Notes: generated by a model from the sequence alone, not told the origin. A DNA stretch of 64,000 nt from Paraperibacillus esterisolvens (GCF_046237625.1 NZ_CP143545.1:2976001-3040000); one strand, 5' to 3'. Counted from the first letter of the stretch, positions 42,636 to 52,114 are shown. Made by a program: numbers and translations.

Positions 42636-42664
42636 ATTATATGCATAGGAAAATATTTTGTCAA
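42636..42664 (-). promoter_or_regulatory. Consensus SigA promoter of alaS
   Basis: TTGACA (42659-42664) and TATAAT (42636-42641) on the minus strand are exactly 17 bases apart, a full match to consensus. The -35 box overlaps the stop codon of the permease gene. Confidence 0.93.
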
Positions 42665-43770
42665 TGCCTGTCATGACTGTTTTCACCACTTGCTTCTGCA
42701 AGCTCCTTTCTTTTATTGGGGGCAAAGTGCTCCATGGCATGAATGACGGCCACTTTTAGGATGGCGAGGAGTGGAACCGCGACGATCAGTCCCGGGATTC
42801 CTCCGGTTTCCCCTCCCAGGAGAAGTGCCGCCATAATGACAAGAGGGTGCATGGATAAGCTTTTGCCGACAATAAATGGAGACAATACATTCCCTTCCAG
42901 GAACTGAAGAACCAGCACGATCAATGCTACAAGCAAAGCCATTTTCATGGAGGTGGCAGCCGCAATCAGCATGGCAGGAACAGCACCAAAAATGGGGCCG
43001 AAATATGGAATGATATTGGTGATTCCGATGATGACCCCGAATAACAGGGGATATTGCATGCCGATTCCCCAAAAAATAAGAGTGGAGAGGCCCCCGATTG
43101 CCGCACAGACAATGAATTGTCCCCTGATGTAGCTTCCAAGGGAGTAGTCCACATCACGTATGAAGGATATGCCCCCTGCCCGCCAATTATGGGGTGTAAG
43201 ATGCCAGACAAAACGCTTTATGGCGGAAATGTCTTTAAGAAAGTAAAAAGCAACGAATGGAATGAGGGCGATAAAGAGGATGAAGTCAAGAAGCCGGGCC
43301 AAAACCCCCATGGCCATATCAAACAAACTGTCAAGCTTCCTTTCAAACATCAAGATTCCCTCTTCAAGCCTCTCGTGCAGGCCAAATGGCCAGGATGCCG
43401 TCTGTCTGTGCATGGAGTCGAACCAGCTCCTGTATTGCTCAGCCACGGCTGGTGCACTATCAGACAGCTGTCTGATCTGCCAGATAAAGGCCGGGATCCC
43501 TTTATAAAGAGCATAGCCGGTAACACCGAAAAAAAGGATGTAAATGATAAAGATGGCAAGCACCCGGTGCATCCCCCTGCCATGAAGCTTCTCAACTATA
43601 GGGTGGAGAAGGTAGGCTATGAATCCCCCTATTATAAACGGGAGGAGCACAGCGGCCAATACCTTGAAAACCGGCAGCCACAGCGGCCTTAATATAAAGA
43701 AGACATATAGAACTATAAACAGAAGCAGCAGGAAACCGAGGCGATAATACCACTTCACCCTTATATTCAC
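42661..43770 (-). CDS. yrrI: AI-2E family transporter (YrrI)
   Basis: Polytopic membrane protein, 369 residues, of the AI-2E/PerM family; the substrate in Bacillus is unknown. About eight hydrophobic helices are visible, in pairs at the N-terminus (about 10-65), centre (145-180) and C-terminus (215-345). Blocks NIIPYFGPIFGAVPAM and PLVIMAALLLGGETGG are family-typical. The start is a GTG with a GGGGGGA site. It lies upstream of alaS, as in B. subtilis. Confidence 0.9.
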   Translation of the reverse strand: MNIRVKWYYRLGFLLLLFIVLYVFFILRPLWLPVFKVLAAVLLPFIIGGFIAYLLHPIVEKLHGRGMHRVLAIFIIYILFFGVTGYALYKGIPAFIWQIRQLSDSAPAVAEQYRSWFDSMHRQTASWPFGLHERLEEGILMFERKLDSLFDMAMGVLARLLDFILFIALIPFVAFYFLKDISAIKRFVWHLTPHNWRAGGISFIRDVDYSLGSYIRGQFIVCAAIGGLSTLIFWGIGMQYPLLFGVIIGITNIIPYFGPIFGAVPAMLIAAATSMKMALLVALIVLVLQFLEGNVLSPFIVGKSLSMHPLVIMAALLLGGETGGIPGLIVAVPLLAILKVAVIHAMEHFAPNKRKELAEASGENSHDRH

Positions 43771-43919
43771 AATCTCCCCCCTTTTTCTCTAGGGTTTGTA
43801 TCTCTGTTCATTTCCATACAGATCAAGAGGAAAGAGAAGGCATATTTACAGAAAAAGAGCTTTTTTTGTAAAACAAGAACCGCCCGCTTACAACAAATTT
43901 AAATTTTCTGCACCGGCTG

Positions 43920-43981
43920 GGAATGCCAGCAGGATTAAACCGAGCTGCAGGAAGCCTGGTGATACATGCAGCTTTAGCCCC
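43920..43981. repeat. Family-1 intergenic repeat, copy C (partial)
   Basis: GGAATGCCAGCAGGAT, GAGCTGCAGGAAGCC and a GCAGCTTTAGCCCC end match the last half of copy B at 58776-58899. It lies just beyond the terminator of the zinc-ribbon gene. Confidence 0.5.
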
Positions 43982-43991
43982 TTTTCCACAG

Positions 43992-44020
43992 GAAAAACCC
44001 GGCTCCTAGAAGGCCGGGGA
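43992..44020 (-). terminator. Terminator of zinc-ribbon gene
   Basis: CCCGGC/GCCGGG with a 9-base loop, followed by TTTTTCC on the minus strand. Confidence 0.8.
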
Positions 44021-44026
44021 TCCACC

Positions 44027-44227
44027 TTAATATCCTCCGCTTATCCGGCGGCTGTCTTCTTCAAAAAGATCATCAAGAGAACTGAGCGATCCATCCTCCT
44101 CCACTTGATGGGTATTTATTAAGTCTTTAGAAATGGTCATCTCAATGAAGCAGTTCCAGCAATAAAACTGATTCACGCCAATCTTGCCGATATCTTTGCT
44201 TGAACAATTCGGGCATATCATCTGCAA
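44027..44227 (-). CDS. Small zinc-ribbon protein
   Basis: A 66-residue protein with two CX2C knuckles (CPNC at 5-8 and CWNC at 25-28), likely binding one zinc. An acidic tail (EEDGSLSSLDDLFEED) follows. The TTG at 44227 is 7 bases after GAGGTG and is preferred; an ATG two codons later is the alternative. It lies between recD2 and the AI-2E permease gene. I do not recognise a specific function. Confidence 0.75.
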   Translation of the reverse strand: MQMICPNCSSKDIGKIGVNQFYCWNCFIEMTISKDLINTHQVEEDGSLSSLDDLFEEDSRRISGGY

Positions 44228-44446
44228 AGTAAGACACCTCACTACACTCTTATTACGATGGTGCCCCGGGTTATACCCCTGCAGGCAGCCATCCGTCTAT
44301 GTCCCTACCATTCTGCCCAGGATTTTCGCATCATATACCACTTTCTGCCACTTACTGCACTGTGGATCAACACACAAGATTCTAACATTCCCAAGGATGC
44401 CTAGAAACAGCAAAAAGGCTGCCGTCTAAGCAGCAGCCTTCCTGGA

Positions 44447-46861
44447 TTATTGTATTTTTTCGACGCTCATGAAATCATAAGGAGTCAGCTCACCCATGCC
44501 TATCATCGGGTCGGCAGACATCATTGATGCAATTATATTCTGGCTTTCATCTGCAATAACGGCGGGAACCTCTTTTTCGGCCATCGTTTTTTCCAGTCGT
44601 TCACAGAGAGTCGTTTTCCGCCCCAGTTCATTATTTCTCTCTACACCAAGCCGCAGGGCTTCTTCCTCCCCGCAGAGTATGAGAAATTTTCTGCTCCTTG
44701 TGATTCCTGTATAAATCAAATTCCTCCTCAGCATCCTGTAATAGCTCTTAACCACAGGCATGATGACGATCGGGAACTCGCTTCCCTGTGCCTTGTGAAT
44801 GGAACAGCAGTAGGCAAGGGTAATCTGCGAGAGATCGGATTTGGTATACGTAATCTCTAGACCATCAAAGGATACAATAACCATATCCTGCTTTTCTGTG
44901 TTCTCCTTTGCATATAGGATGGCCACAATCTGGCCGATGTCCCCGTTGTAGACACTGCTTTCCGGCTGGTTTACAAGCTGCAGCACCTTGTCCCCGACCC
45001 TGTAGGTAACATCACCGAACGAGAGCTCCCGCTTTTTGCCGTCTTCATTCGGGTTCAATATCCCTTGAATCAGGACATTCAGCCTGTCAATTCCCGCAGG
45101 TCCCCGGTACATAGGGGCAAGCACCTGGATATCGCGGGCTGAATAGCCCTTTTTCTTGGCGTTTTTAACCACCTTTTCAACCACTTCTGCAATCTGGGCG
45201 GCATTGCACGGAAAGAAGGAGCGGTCCGGCTGCTGGCTGCGGATATCGCCAGGCAGCCTTCCCTGCTTAATTTCATGAGCGAGGCTGATGATGGAAGACC
45301 CATCGTCCTGTCGGTATATATGCTGAAGCTGCACAGTCGGTACCATGCCCGAGCGCAGCAGATCCTTCAAAACCTGACCCGGTCCGACCGATGGCAGCTG
45401 ATCCTCATCCCCCACGAGAATAACCTGAATATGTTCAGGCAGCGCCTTGAACAGCTGATACGCGAGCCAGGTATCTACCATGGACATCTCATCAATGATC
45501 AGAATCTTTCCGCCGATTGGATTGTTTTCATTATGAGTGAACTCTCCTGTTCCGTTCCAGCCGAGAAGGCGGTGGATGGTAACGGCAGGCAGTCCGGTTG
45601 ATTCGGTCATCCTTTTGGCCGCACGCCCGGTAGGCGCAGCAAGGACAAACGGGAAGGGCTCTTCCTTTTTATAATCCCCCGGATCAAGTGATGCTCCGTG
45701 CAGCTCTGAGTACAATTCCACGATGCCTTTAATTACTGTAGTTTTTCCTGTCCCCGGACCGCCGGTGAGAATCAGCATAGGGGACATCAATGCAGTCTGA
45801 ATGGCATCTTTTTGGGCAGGGGCATACTCCACTTCAATCCGCTCTTCAAGCTTGCCCAGCGCCAGCAGGAATTCAGATTCAGGAAATTGATCTTCATACT
45901 CTTCCTGTTCCAGTATTTTCTCAATCTTGCCGGCGAGGCCTCCCTCTGAAAAGTATAGGGAAGGTGTATATATCCGCTCATCCTCCACAATGACCTTGCC
46001 TTCTTCACCAAGCTTAATGATTTCAGCGGATATATTGGTATATTCAATTACATCCCGCTTATTTTCCTCAAGCAGGGCTTTGACGCGCCGGAGAAGATGC
46101 TCCGTTTCAAGAAAAACATGGCCTTCCTGAAGGCAGTCATTTTCAAGAGTATACAGACAGGCTGCCTTGATCCGGTCTTCATGATTGCCGGCGATCCCAA
46201 CCTGAAAGCCCAGCTCATCTGCGCGCCCGAAGCCGACACCCTCTATATCCTCGACAAGCTGGTATGGATTCTTTTGTATCACCGACAGCGTTTCATGTTT
46301 ATAGACCTGGTATATGCGCATGGACAGCTGCGGCCCGAAGCCGAGCTGATTGAGGCTGATGATCACCTTCTCCAGCCCCTGATGCTCCATGAGATTGTCA
46401 TATAGGTCCTTGGCTTTATCCGGGTTCAGCTTAGGAATTGTATCCAGTAGTGAAGGACTTTCCAGGATGCGGGAGATGGCATTTTCACCTAATGTGTCAA
46501 CAATGCTCTCTGCGGTTTTTTTGCCGATTCCTTTAAAAAGCTCACTGGATAAGTAATTGATGATCCCATCGCGTGTATGGGGCATATCCTTCCTGAAATG
46601 CTCCACATGAAATTGCTGCCCGAACTTTGGATGGTCCTTCATCTGGCCAAAAAAGATATAAGTCTCATGCTCGTGGATTCGGGGAAAGTATCCGGTGACG
46701 ACCGCTTCTTTTTCATCATATTCCAGATTGGTTTCGTCCAGGCGGATCCGGACTACTGAATAAAGATTCTGCTCGTTATGAAAGATGGTGACCAGATGCC
46801 GTCCCTTCATGAACAATTTGTCACCATCTGCAAATAGATTTAATGAATCCTGCTGAAGCAC
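44447..46861 (-). CDS. recD2: ATP-dependent RecD-like DNA helicase RecD2
   Basis: Superfamily 1B 5'-3' helicase acting in replication fork maintenance and repair, without RecBC. It is 804 residues. The N-terminal extension specific to RecD2 (about 1-345) contains helix-hairpin-helix repeats (LFKGIGKKTAESIVDTL, VEDIEGVGFGRADELG). The helicase core has Walker A GGPGTGKTT (367-375), DEMSMVD (motif II), GDEDQLPSVGPG and the final SIHKAQGSEFP. The start is a GTG after GGAGGGG. Confidence 0.96.
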   Translation of the reverse strand: MLQQDSLNLFADGDKLFMKGRHLVTIFHNEQNLYSVVRIRLDETNLEYDEKEAVVTGYFPRIHEHETYIFFGQMKDHPKFGQQFHVEHFRKDMPHTRDGIINYLSSELFKGIGKKTAESIVDTLGENAISRILESPSLLDTIPKLNPDKAKDLYDNLMEHQGLEKVIISLNQLGFGPQLSMRIYQVYKHETLSVIQKNPYQLVEDIEGVGFGRADELGFQVGIAGNHEDRIKAACLYTLENDCLQEGHVFLETEHLLRRVKALLEENKRDVIEYTNISAEIIKLGEEGKVIVEDERIYTPSLYFSEGGLAGKIEKILEQEEYEDQFPESEFLLALGKLEERIEVEYAPAQKDAIQTALMSPMLILTGGPGTGKTTVIKGIVELYSELHGASLDPGDYKKEEPFPFVLAAPTGRAAKRMTESTGLPAVTIHRLLGWNGTGEFTHNENNPIGGKILIIDEMSMVDTWLAYQLFKALPEHIQVILVGDEDQLPSVGPGQVLKDLLRSGMVPTVQLQHIYRQDDGSSIISLAHEIKQGRLPGDIRSQQPDRSFFPCNAAQIAEVVEKVVKNAKKKGYSARDIQVLAPMYRGPAGIDRLNVLIQGILNPNEDGKKRELSFGDVTYRVGDKVLQLVNQPESSVYNGDIGQIVAILYAKENTEKQDMVIVSFDGLEITYTKSDLSQITLAYCCSIHKAQGSEFPIVIMPVVKSYYRMLRRNLIYTGITRSRKFLILCGEEEALRLGVERNNELGRKTTLCERLEKTMAEKEVPAVIADESQNIIASMMSADPMIGMGELTPYDFMSVEKIQ

Positions 46862-46884
46862 GCTTTCCCCTCCTTCACATTATT

Positions 46885-47559
46885 TTAATTCTGTTCTTCT
46901 TCCTCTTTCAGGATCAGCTCCATCTGCGCCTTTCCATGGGCCGCAAGAATATGATCCGGCTGTACTTCTACTGCCTTTTCCATCTGTTCAGCCGCTTCAC
47001 GGACCTTTCCAGTAAGTGCGTAAGCCACTCCCAGATTATAATAAGCATCTCCATGCTCCGGGTCTTTTTCAAGCACAAGCTTCAGCTCGGCAATTACCTC
47101 ATCATAGAGCTCCGCATGGGCCAGGGTCAGTGCATATTGGAATCTTGCTTCAGCATCTTCCGGATTCAATTCAACGCTCCGCTTAAGATATGGCATGGCA
47201 AGCCTTGGCTGTTCAAGCTGCATGAGCGTAAGTCCAAGCATGAAGTATGCATCGGAATTATCAAGTCCTGATTTGACCGCCTTTTCATACATATCCTTTG
47301 CTTCCGCATATTTTTCTTTCTCAAAAAGCATACTTCCCAATGAGTAATAAGCCGCTGATGCGTTCGGATCGATTTCCAGCGCTTTATTGAAAAAGCTCAC
47401 TGCACGGCTGTCTTCTCCCACAGCGGTCAGGACATTTCCAAAGTTAATATAACCGACTGGATCCTCCGGGCTTTCTTCAATAACTTCCGAAAACAGCTTG
47501 ACCGCTTCTTCGTATTTGCCAGCCCTCATATTTTCAATTCCCCGCATGTTTTTGTCCAT
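46885..47559 (-). CDS. yrrB: Tetratricopeptide repeat protein (YrrB)
   Basis: A 224-residue all-helical protein with about six TPR units of 34 residues (for example VGYINFGNVLTAVGEDSRAVSFFNKALEIDPN). It probably mediates protein contacts; no partner is known. I set the start at the ATG at 47559, where the TPR register begins; the longer frame adds 7 residues. It is 22 bases upstream of recD2 and 80 bases downstream of mnmA, past a terminator. Confidence 0.88.
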   Translation of the reverse strand: MDKNMRGIENMRAGKYEEAVKLFSEVIEESPEDPVGYINFGNVLTAVGEDSRAVSFFNKALEIDPNASAAYYSLGSMLFEKEKYAEAKDMYEKAVKSGLDNSDAYFMLGLTLMQLEQPRLAMPYLKRSVELNPEDAEARFQYALTLAHAELYDEVIAELKLVLEKDPEHGDAYYNLGVAYALTGKVREAAEQMEKAVEVQPDHILAAHGKAQMELILKEEEEQN

Positions 47560-47605
47560 TATTAGACCACTCTCCATCATTTCTATAGTGAGTATAGCAT
47601 AACAT

Positions 47606-47641
47606 AAAAAAATGGGCAGGCCCGCTTAAGGGCCTGCCTGT
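47606..47641 (-). terminator. Terminator of mnmA
   Basis: GGCAGGCCC/GGGCCTGCC, a 9-bp perfect stem, is followed by CATTTTTTTA on the minus strand just after the mnmA stop. Confidence 0.9.
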
Positions 47642-48757
47642 TTATCCTACATACGTAAGCTTTTCTTGCGCTTTGAACACTACATCGATCGTGCCGCCGC
47701 CCAGGCATTCATCGCCATCATAAAAGACAACAGCCTGTCCAGGGGTCACAGCCCGTATTGGCTGTTTAAAAAGGACATCAGCCGTACCGTCTCCATGACT
47801 CTTTACCGTTACTTCATTATCCGCCTGACGGTATCTGAATTTTGCCGTACATTCGAATGTCCCCGGCTTGTCCAGGCCAGATACCCAGCTCACATTGACC
47901 GCTTTAATTGAAGTCGAATATAAGCTGTCATGATCGAAGCCCTGCTCCACATAAAGAATATTTTTTTTCAGATCTTTTCCGACGGCAAACCACGGTTCTC
48001 CGCTTCCGCCGATTCCAAGACCATGACGCTGGCCGATCGTATAATACATCAAACCGTCATGCGTGCCCTTTTCTTCTCCGTTCAAGGTCTGCATTATCCC
48101 TGGCTGGGCTGGCAGATATCCGCTTAGGAATTCTTTGAAATTCCTTTCACCGATAAAGCAGATGCCTGTAGAATCTTTTTTGGCTGCAGTGGCGAGATCA
48201 GCTTCCCGGGCTATTTCCCTAACCCTGGATTTCTCGATGCCCCCAAGCGGGAACATAACCTTTTCAAGCTGCTCCTGAGTGAGCTGGTTCAGGAAATAAG
48301 TCTGATCTTTATTTTGATCAATGCCCCTCAGCATCTTATATTCTCCATCAATCTGCTCGACCCTGGCATAATGTCCGGTCGCCAGATAGTCAGCGCCCAG
48401 ATTGACCGCATGCTCAAGGAAGGCCTTAAATTTTATTTCTTTATTGCACATAACATCAGGATTAGGAGTGCGTCCTGCTTTATATTCATCCAGGAAATAG
48501 GTAAAAACCTTGTCCCAGTACTGTTTCTCGAAATTGACAGCATAGTAGGGGATGCCAATCTGGTTGCAGACACGGATTACGTCATTGTAATCCTCGGTTG
48601 CTGTACAGACTCCATTTTCATCTGTGTCATCCCAATTCTTCATGAATATCCCTACAACATCATACCCCTGCTGTTTTAATAGAAGCGCGGCAACGGAAGA
48701 GTCCACGCCTCCGGACATTCCCACAACCACCCGCGTTTCTTCAGGTGACTTTTTCAT
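47642..48757 (-). CDS. mnmA: tRNA-specific 2-thiouridylase MnmA
   Basis: Thiolates U34 of Lys, Glu and Gln tRNAs. It is 371 residues. The ATP-binding PP-loop GMSGGVDSS lies at 13-21. The two catalytic cysteines are C104 (NPDVMCNKEIKF) and C200 (STGICFIGERNF). The ATG has an AAAGGGGTGG site. It lies 21 bases after a dedicated cysteine desulfurase gene; in B. subtilis the two proteins pass sulfur directly. Confidence 0.97.
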   Translation of the reverse strand: MKKSPEETRVVVGMSGGVDSSVAALLLKQQGYDVVGIFMKNWDDTDENGVCTATEDYNDVIRVCNQIGIPYYAVNFEKQYWDKVFTYFLDEYKAGRTPNPDVMCNKEIKFKAFLEHAVNLGADYLATGHYARVEQIDGEYKMLRGIDQNKDQTYFLNQLTQEQLEKVMFPLGGIEKSRVREIAREADLATAAKKDSTGICFIGERNFKEFLSGYLPAQPGIMQTLNGEEKGTHDGLMYYTIGQRHGLGIGGSGEPWFAVGKDLKKNILYVEQGFDHDSLYSTSIKAVNVSWVSGLDKPGTFECTAKFRYRQADNEVTVKSHGDGTADVLFKQPIRAVTPGQAVVFYDGDECLGGGTIDVVFKAQEKLTYVG

Positions 48758-48778
48758 ACTGCCACCCCTTTCTTTATA

Positions 48779-49924
48779 TTAATGAGTCCTCAGGCGCTGA
48801 ACGATTTTTACGGCTGCTCCTGCAGCCCTCAGGACTTCTTCTTCTGTATTTGTATAGCCGAAGCTGAACCGGATGGAATTATACGGCCTGTCTGAGTCTT
48901 TCCCGAACATGGCCGTCAGAACGTGGGAAGGTTCAATCGAGCCTGCAGTGCATGCTGATCCGCTGGAAACAGCGATGCCTGCAAGATCAAGATTCATTAG
49001 CATCTGTTCCACATTGGTACCTTCAAAGCTGATGTTTAATACATGAGCAAGAGCATACTCCTGATTGCCGTTAATAGCAAATTTAATGCCTGCTTTCTGA
49101 AGTGATCCAATCAGCGCTTCCTTCATGGATTGATAGTTTGCCCTTTTTTCATCTAAGGATTCCTTTGCGATGCGGACAGCCTCCGCAAATGCCGCAATGG
49201 CCGGAACATTTTCGGTCCCTGCCCGCCTCTTTCTCTCCTGCTCCCCGCCGTAACTTACAGGGATGATCCTGGTGCCATCCTTTATATACAGGAAGCCTAT
49301 CCCTTTGGGGCCATTTATTTTATGGGCGGAAACCGACATGGAGTCGATTCCCAGGGCGTTCACATCAATATTTTCGCTCCCGTAGGCCTGGACCGCGTCC
49401 GTATGGAAGACAGCCCCGCGCTCTTTAGCAAGGCGGGCAAGCTCCCGGACCGGCTGGATGGTGCCTACCTCATTATTCCCGTACATGATTGTCACAAGTA
49501 TAGTGTCATCCCTAAGCGCTTCTTTCAGGCCGTCGGGAGAAACGAGGCCAGACTCATCTACCGGCAGGTACGTGATGTCAAATCCCTCCTTCTCCAGGTA
49601 GCGGCAGGTATTCAGGACCGCATGATGTTCCACAATGCTCGTGATGATATGCTTTCCGCGTCCGCTGTTCGCTCTTGCCGTCCCGATGATAGCCAGATTA
49701 TCAGCTTCAGTACCTCCGCTGGTAAAAATAATTTCATTTTCCTTTGCACCTATGCTTCTGGCAATGAAAGCTCTGGATTCATCCAGGATATGCCTTGACT
49801 TCCTTCCGAATGAATGAATGCTGGATGGGTTGCCGAAGGTTGCCTCCATCGCTTCTGCCATTTTTTTAATGACACCGGGATGCATCGGTGAAGTGGCTGC
49901 ATGATCAAGATAAATATTTTCCAA
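48779..49924 (-). CDS. yrvO: Cysteine desulfurase (YrvO type, partner of MnmA)
   Basis: PLP enzyme that takes sulfur from cysteine as a persulfide. It is 381 residues. The PLP lysine is K202 (VSAHKINGPKG) and the active-site cysteine is C325 (SSGSACTAG). The start is a TTG with a GGAGGG site. It lies directly upstream of mnmA, which argues for tRNA thiolation rather than general Fe-S assembly. It is next to cymR, separated by a repeat. Confidence 0.94.
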   Translation of the reverse strand: MENIYLDHAATSPMHPGVIKKMAEAMEATFGNPSSIHSFGRKSRHILDESRAFIARSIGAKENEIIFTSGGTEADNLAIIGTARANSGRGKHIITSIVEHHAVLNTCRYLEKEGFDITYLPVDESGLVSPDGLKEALRDDTILVTIMYGNNEVGTIQPVRELARLAKERGAVFHTDAVQAYGSENIDVNALGIDSMSVSAHKINGPKGIGFLYIKDGTRIIPVSYGGEQERKRRAGTENVPAIAAFAEAVRIAKESLDEKRANYQSMKEALIGSLQKAGIKFAINGNQEYALAHVLNISFEGTNVEQMLMNLDLAGIAVSSGSACTAGSIEPSHVLTAMFGKDSDRPYNSIRFSFGYTNTEEEVLRAAGAAVKIVQRLRTH

Positions 49925-50007
49925 ATCGTTTCCCTCCTGTCAGGGATGTATGAAGGTATCTTCTATTAATTAAATATTGACTGTTTTCTCATTTATTTTG
50001 CCTTTTG

Positions 50008-50167
50008 AACAAGAAAGTTGATTTACGTTCAGGCGCTCACTTGGAGCGGGGCGGGCGCGAGCCTCCCCGGCTTTGCCAGCGGGGTCTCACCAGTCCCGGA
50101 TATTCCGACTTAAGAAGCGAAAAAGCTTTTTACAGAACTCCAAAAACAACAATCTTTTAGTAAAAAT
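50008..50167. repeat. Family-2 intergenic repeat, copy 3 (best preserved)
   Basis: It begins AACAAGAAAGTTGATTTACG, has a GC-rich core (AGGCGCTCACTTGGAGCGG, GCGAGCCTCCCCGG, GCGGGGTCTCACC) and ends CAACAATCTTTTAGTAAAAA at the cymR stop. The core resembles a GC-rich intergenic repeat that is common in Bacillus genomes. Confidence 0.75.
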
Positions 50168-50168
50168 C

Positions 50169-50588
50169 CTAAATATAAAACATATAAGAATCTGTATTAT
50201 CGTTATCTGAATAGCTCGCCAGATCCTGGAGGGTGGTGTTATCTAGTACATCTTTTACAGCATCGCGGATTTTTATCCACAATTCACGCTTTGCAGGCTC
50301 TTCATCCTCTATTCCCTCCACCGGGCTGATCGGTCCTTCAAGGACACGGATGATATCACCGGATGTGATCTGTTCGGGGTCCCTCCCAAGCAGATAGCCG
50401 CCGTATGCCCCGCGTATGCTCTTTACAAGTCCTGCGTTCCGGAGAGGAGCAATGAGCTGCTCCAGGTAATGCTCCGATAAGTTGTGCGTTTGTGCAATGG
50501 CTTTCAGGGAGGTCGGGCCTTCCCCATGCTTTTTTGCAAGCTCAATCATAATTGTGAGGCCATATCGGCCTTTAGTCGAAATCTTCAT
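50169..50588 (-). CDS. cymR: Cysteine metabolism repressor CymR (Rrf2 family)
   Basis: Winged-helix regulator, 139 residues. In B. subtilis it forms a complex with cysteine synthase CysK and represses sulfur-uptake genes, including the yrrT operon. The N-terminal MKISTKGRYGLTIMIEL and LSEHYLEQLIAPLRNAGLVKSIRG (recognition helix and wing) are typical. There are no cysteine ligands for an Fe-S cluster, which separates it from IscR. The ATG at 50588 has an AGAGGTG site. Confidence 0.95.
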   Translation of the reverse strand: MKISTKGRYGLTIMIELAKKHGEGPTSLKAIAQTHNLSEHYLEQLIAPLRNAGLVKSIRGAYGGYLLGRDPEQITSGDIIRVLEGPISPVEGIEDEEPAKRELWIKIRDAVKDVLDNTTLQDLASYSDNDNTDSYMFYI

Positions 50589-50790
50589 TTTCTGCACCTC
50601 TGCATAAAGTTTTAAATATATATTCGTAGCGGGTTTTCGCTATTGTTAAAATAATGGTCAAATGCACCTGAAATTATAGCATATCCCTGAATTCGATGCA
50701 TTTTAAGTTTAACATAATGTATGGTAAAGTTAATAAAACAGCCAGATATATTGTGCTTGGCCTGTAATCGTTCACTCGGAGAGATATGAT

Positions 50791-52080
50791 ATGAGCATTA
50801 AACCGCTGGCCTTCAGAATGAGGCCCAAAAACATAGATGAAATACTTGGACAGCAGCATCTCGTAGGGGAAGGCAAGATCATCAGGAGGATGGTCAAGGC
50901 TAAACAGCTGTCTTCCATGATCTTATACGGACCTCCAGGTGTCGGGAAGACGTCCATTGCCTCTGCCATAGCCGGAAGCACAAAGTTTGCCTTCCGCACG
51001 CTGAACGCAGTGACTCATAACAAAAAAGATATGGAAATCGTTGCACAGGAGGCCAAAATGTCCGGCAGGGTCATTCTCCTCCTCGACGAAGTGCACCGGC
51101 TGGACAAAGCCAAGCAGGATTTTTTGCTTCCCCATCTGGAAAGCGGAGCCATCACCCTGATTGGTGCTACAACCAGCAATCCTTACCACGCCATCAATCC
51201 AGCCATCAGGAGCCGATGCCAGATCTTTGAGCTGAAGCCATTGGAGCCTGAGGACATCACGGCCGCCCTGAAACGGGCAGCTGCCGATGAGGAAAGGGGC
51301 CTGGGGTCGGTACGCACCCGGATTTCCGAAGATGCCTACCTCCATCTTGCTTCAGCCTCAAATGGGGATGTGAGGAGCGCACTGAACGCGCTGGAGCTTG
51401 CAGTACAGTCAACAGAGCCGGACGAAGAGGGATTTGTAACGGTAGATTTAAAGGCCGCCGAAGAATGTATCCAAAGAAAGAGTTTTTCCCATGACAAGGG
51501 CGGGGATGCCCATTATGATGTCCTGTCCGCCCTTCAAAAGTCCGTGCGCGGCAGTGATGTGAATGCTGCCATGCATTATCTCGGCAGGCTGATCGAGGCT
51601 GGCGATCTCGTCAGCATAGCAAGGAGGCTTGTGGTCATGGCTTATGAAGATATCGGTCTTGCCAACCCCCAGGCAGGGCCGCGGACGCTCTCAGCAGTGG
51701 AAGCGGCTGAACGGCTCGGGTTCCCTGAAGCACGTATTCCTCTAGCCAATGCCGTGGTGGAATTATGCCTGTCTCCAAAATCGAATTCCGCTTATCTTGC
51801 AGTGGATGCAGCCCTCTCGGATATACGCGCCGGGAACTATGGGGAAGTGCCTGATCACCTGAAGGATGCCCATTATAAGGGAGCGAAAGATCTAGGGCGC
51901 GGCACCGGGTATCTTTACCCTCATGATTATGAAAGCGGCTGGGTCAAGCAGCAGTACCTCCCGGACAAGCTGGCCCGGAAGAAGTATTACAACCCAAAGA
52001 AAACCGGCAAATTCGAGCAGGCTCTCGGAACGGTATATGAAAAAATAGAAGGCACGGGCTCACTTCCGAAAGGAAAATAA
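50791..52080 (+). CDS. rarA: Replication-associated recombination protein RarA (MgsA)
   Basis: AAA+ ATPase of the clamp-loader family that acts at stalled replication forks. It is 429 residues. Walker A GPPGVGKTS lies at 47-55, Walker B LLLDEVHRLD follows, sensor 1 is GATTSNP, and RSRC contains the arginine finger. The C-terminal tetramerisation part ends QYLPDKLARKKYY. The ATG has a GGAGAG site. It is divergent from cymR and ends in a terminator. In B. subtilis the gene is yrvN. Confidence 0.96.
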   Translation: MSIKPLAFRMRPKNIDEILGQQHLVGEGKIIRRMVKAKQLSSMILYGPPGVGKTSIASAIAGSTKFAFRTLNAVTHNKKDMEIVAQEAKMSGRVILLLDEVHRLDKAKQDFLLPHLESGAITLIGATTSNPYHAINPAIRSRCQIFELKPLEPEDITAALKRAAADEERGLGSVRTRISEDAYLHLASASNGDVRSALNALELAVQSTEPDEEGFVTVDLKAAEECIQRKSFSHDKGGDAHYDVLSALQKSVRGSDVNAAMHYLGRLIEAGDLVSIARRLVVMAYEDIGLANPQAGPRTLSAVEAAERLGFPEARIPLANAVVELCLSPKSNSAYLAVDAALSDIRAGNYGEVPDHLKDAHYKGAKDLGRGTGYLYPHDYESGWVKQQYLPDKLARKKYYNPKKTGKFEQALGTVYEKIEGTGSLPKGK

Positions 52081-52098
52081 GCCCGTGCCTTGTTTTTA
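52051..52098 (+). terminator. Terminator of rarA
   Basis: GGCACGGGCT and AGCCCGTGCC form a 10-bp stem spanning the rarA stop, followed by TTGTTTTTA. Confidence 0.88.
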
Positions 52099-52114
52099 TG
52101 AATGCCGGGAGACC

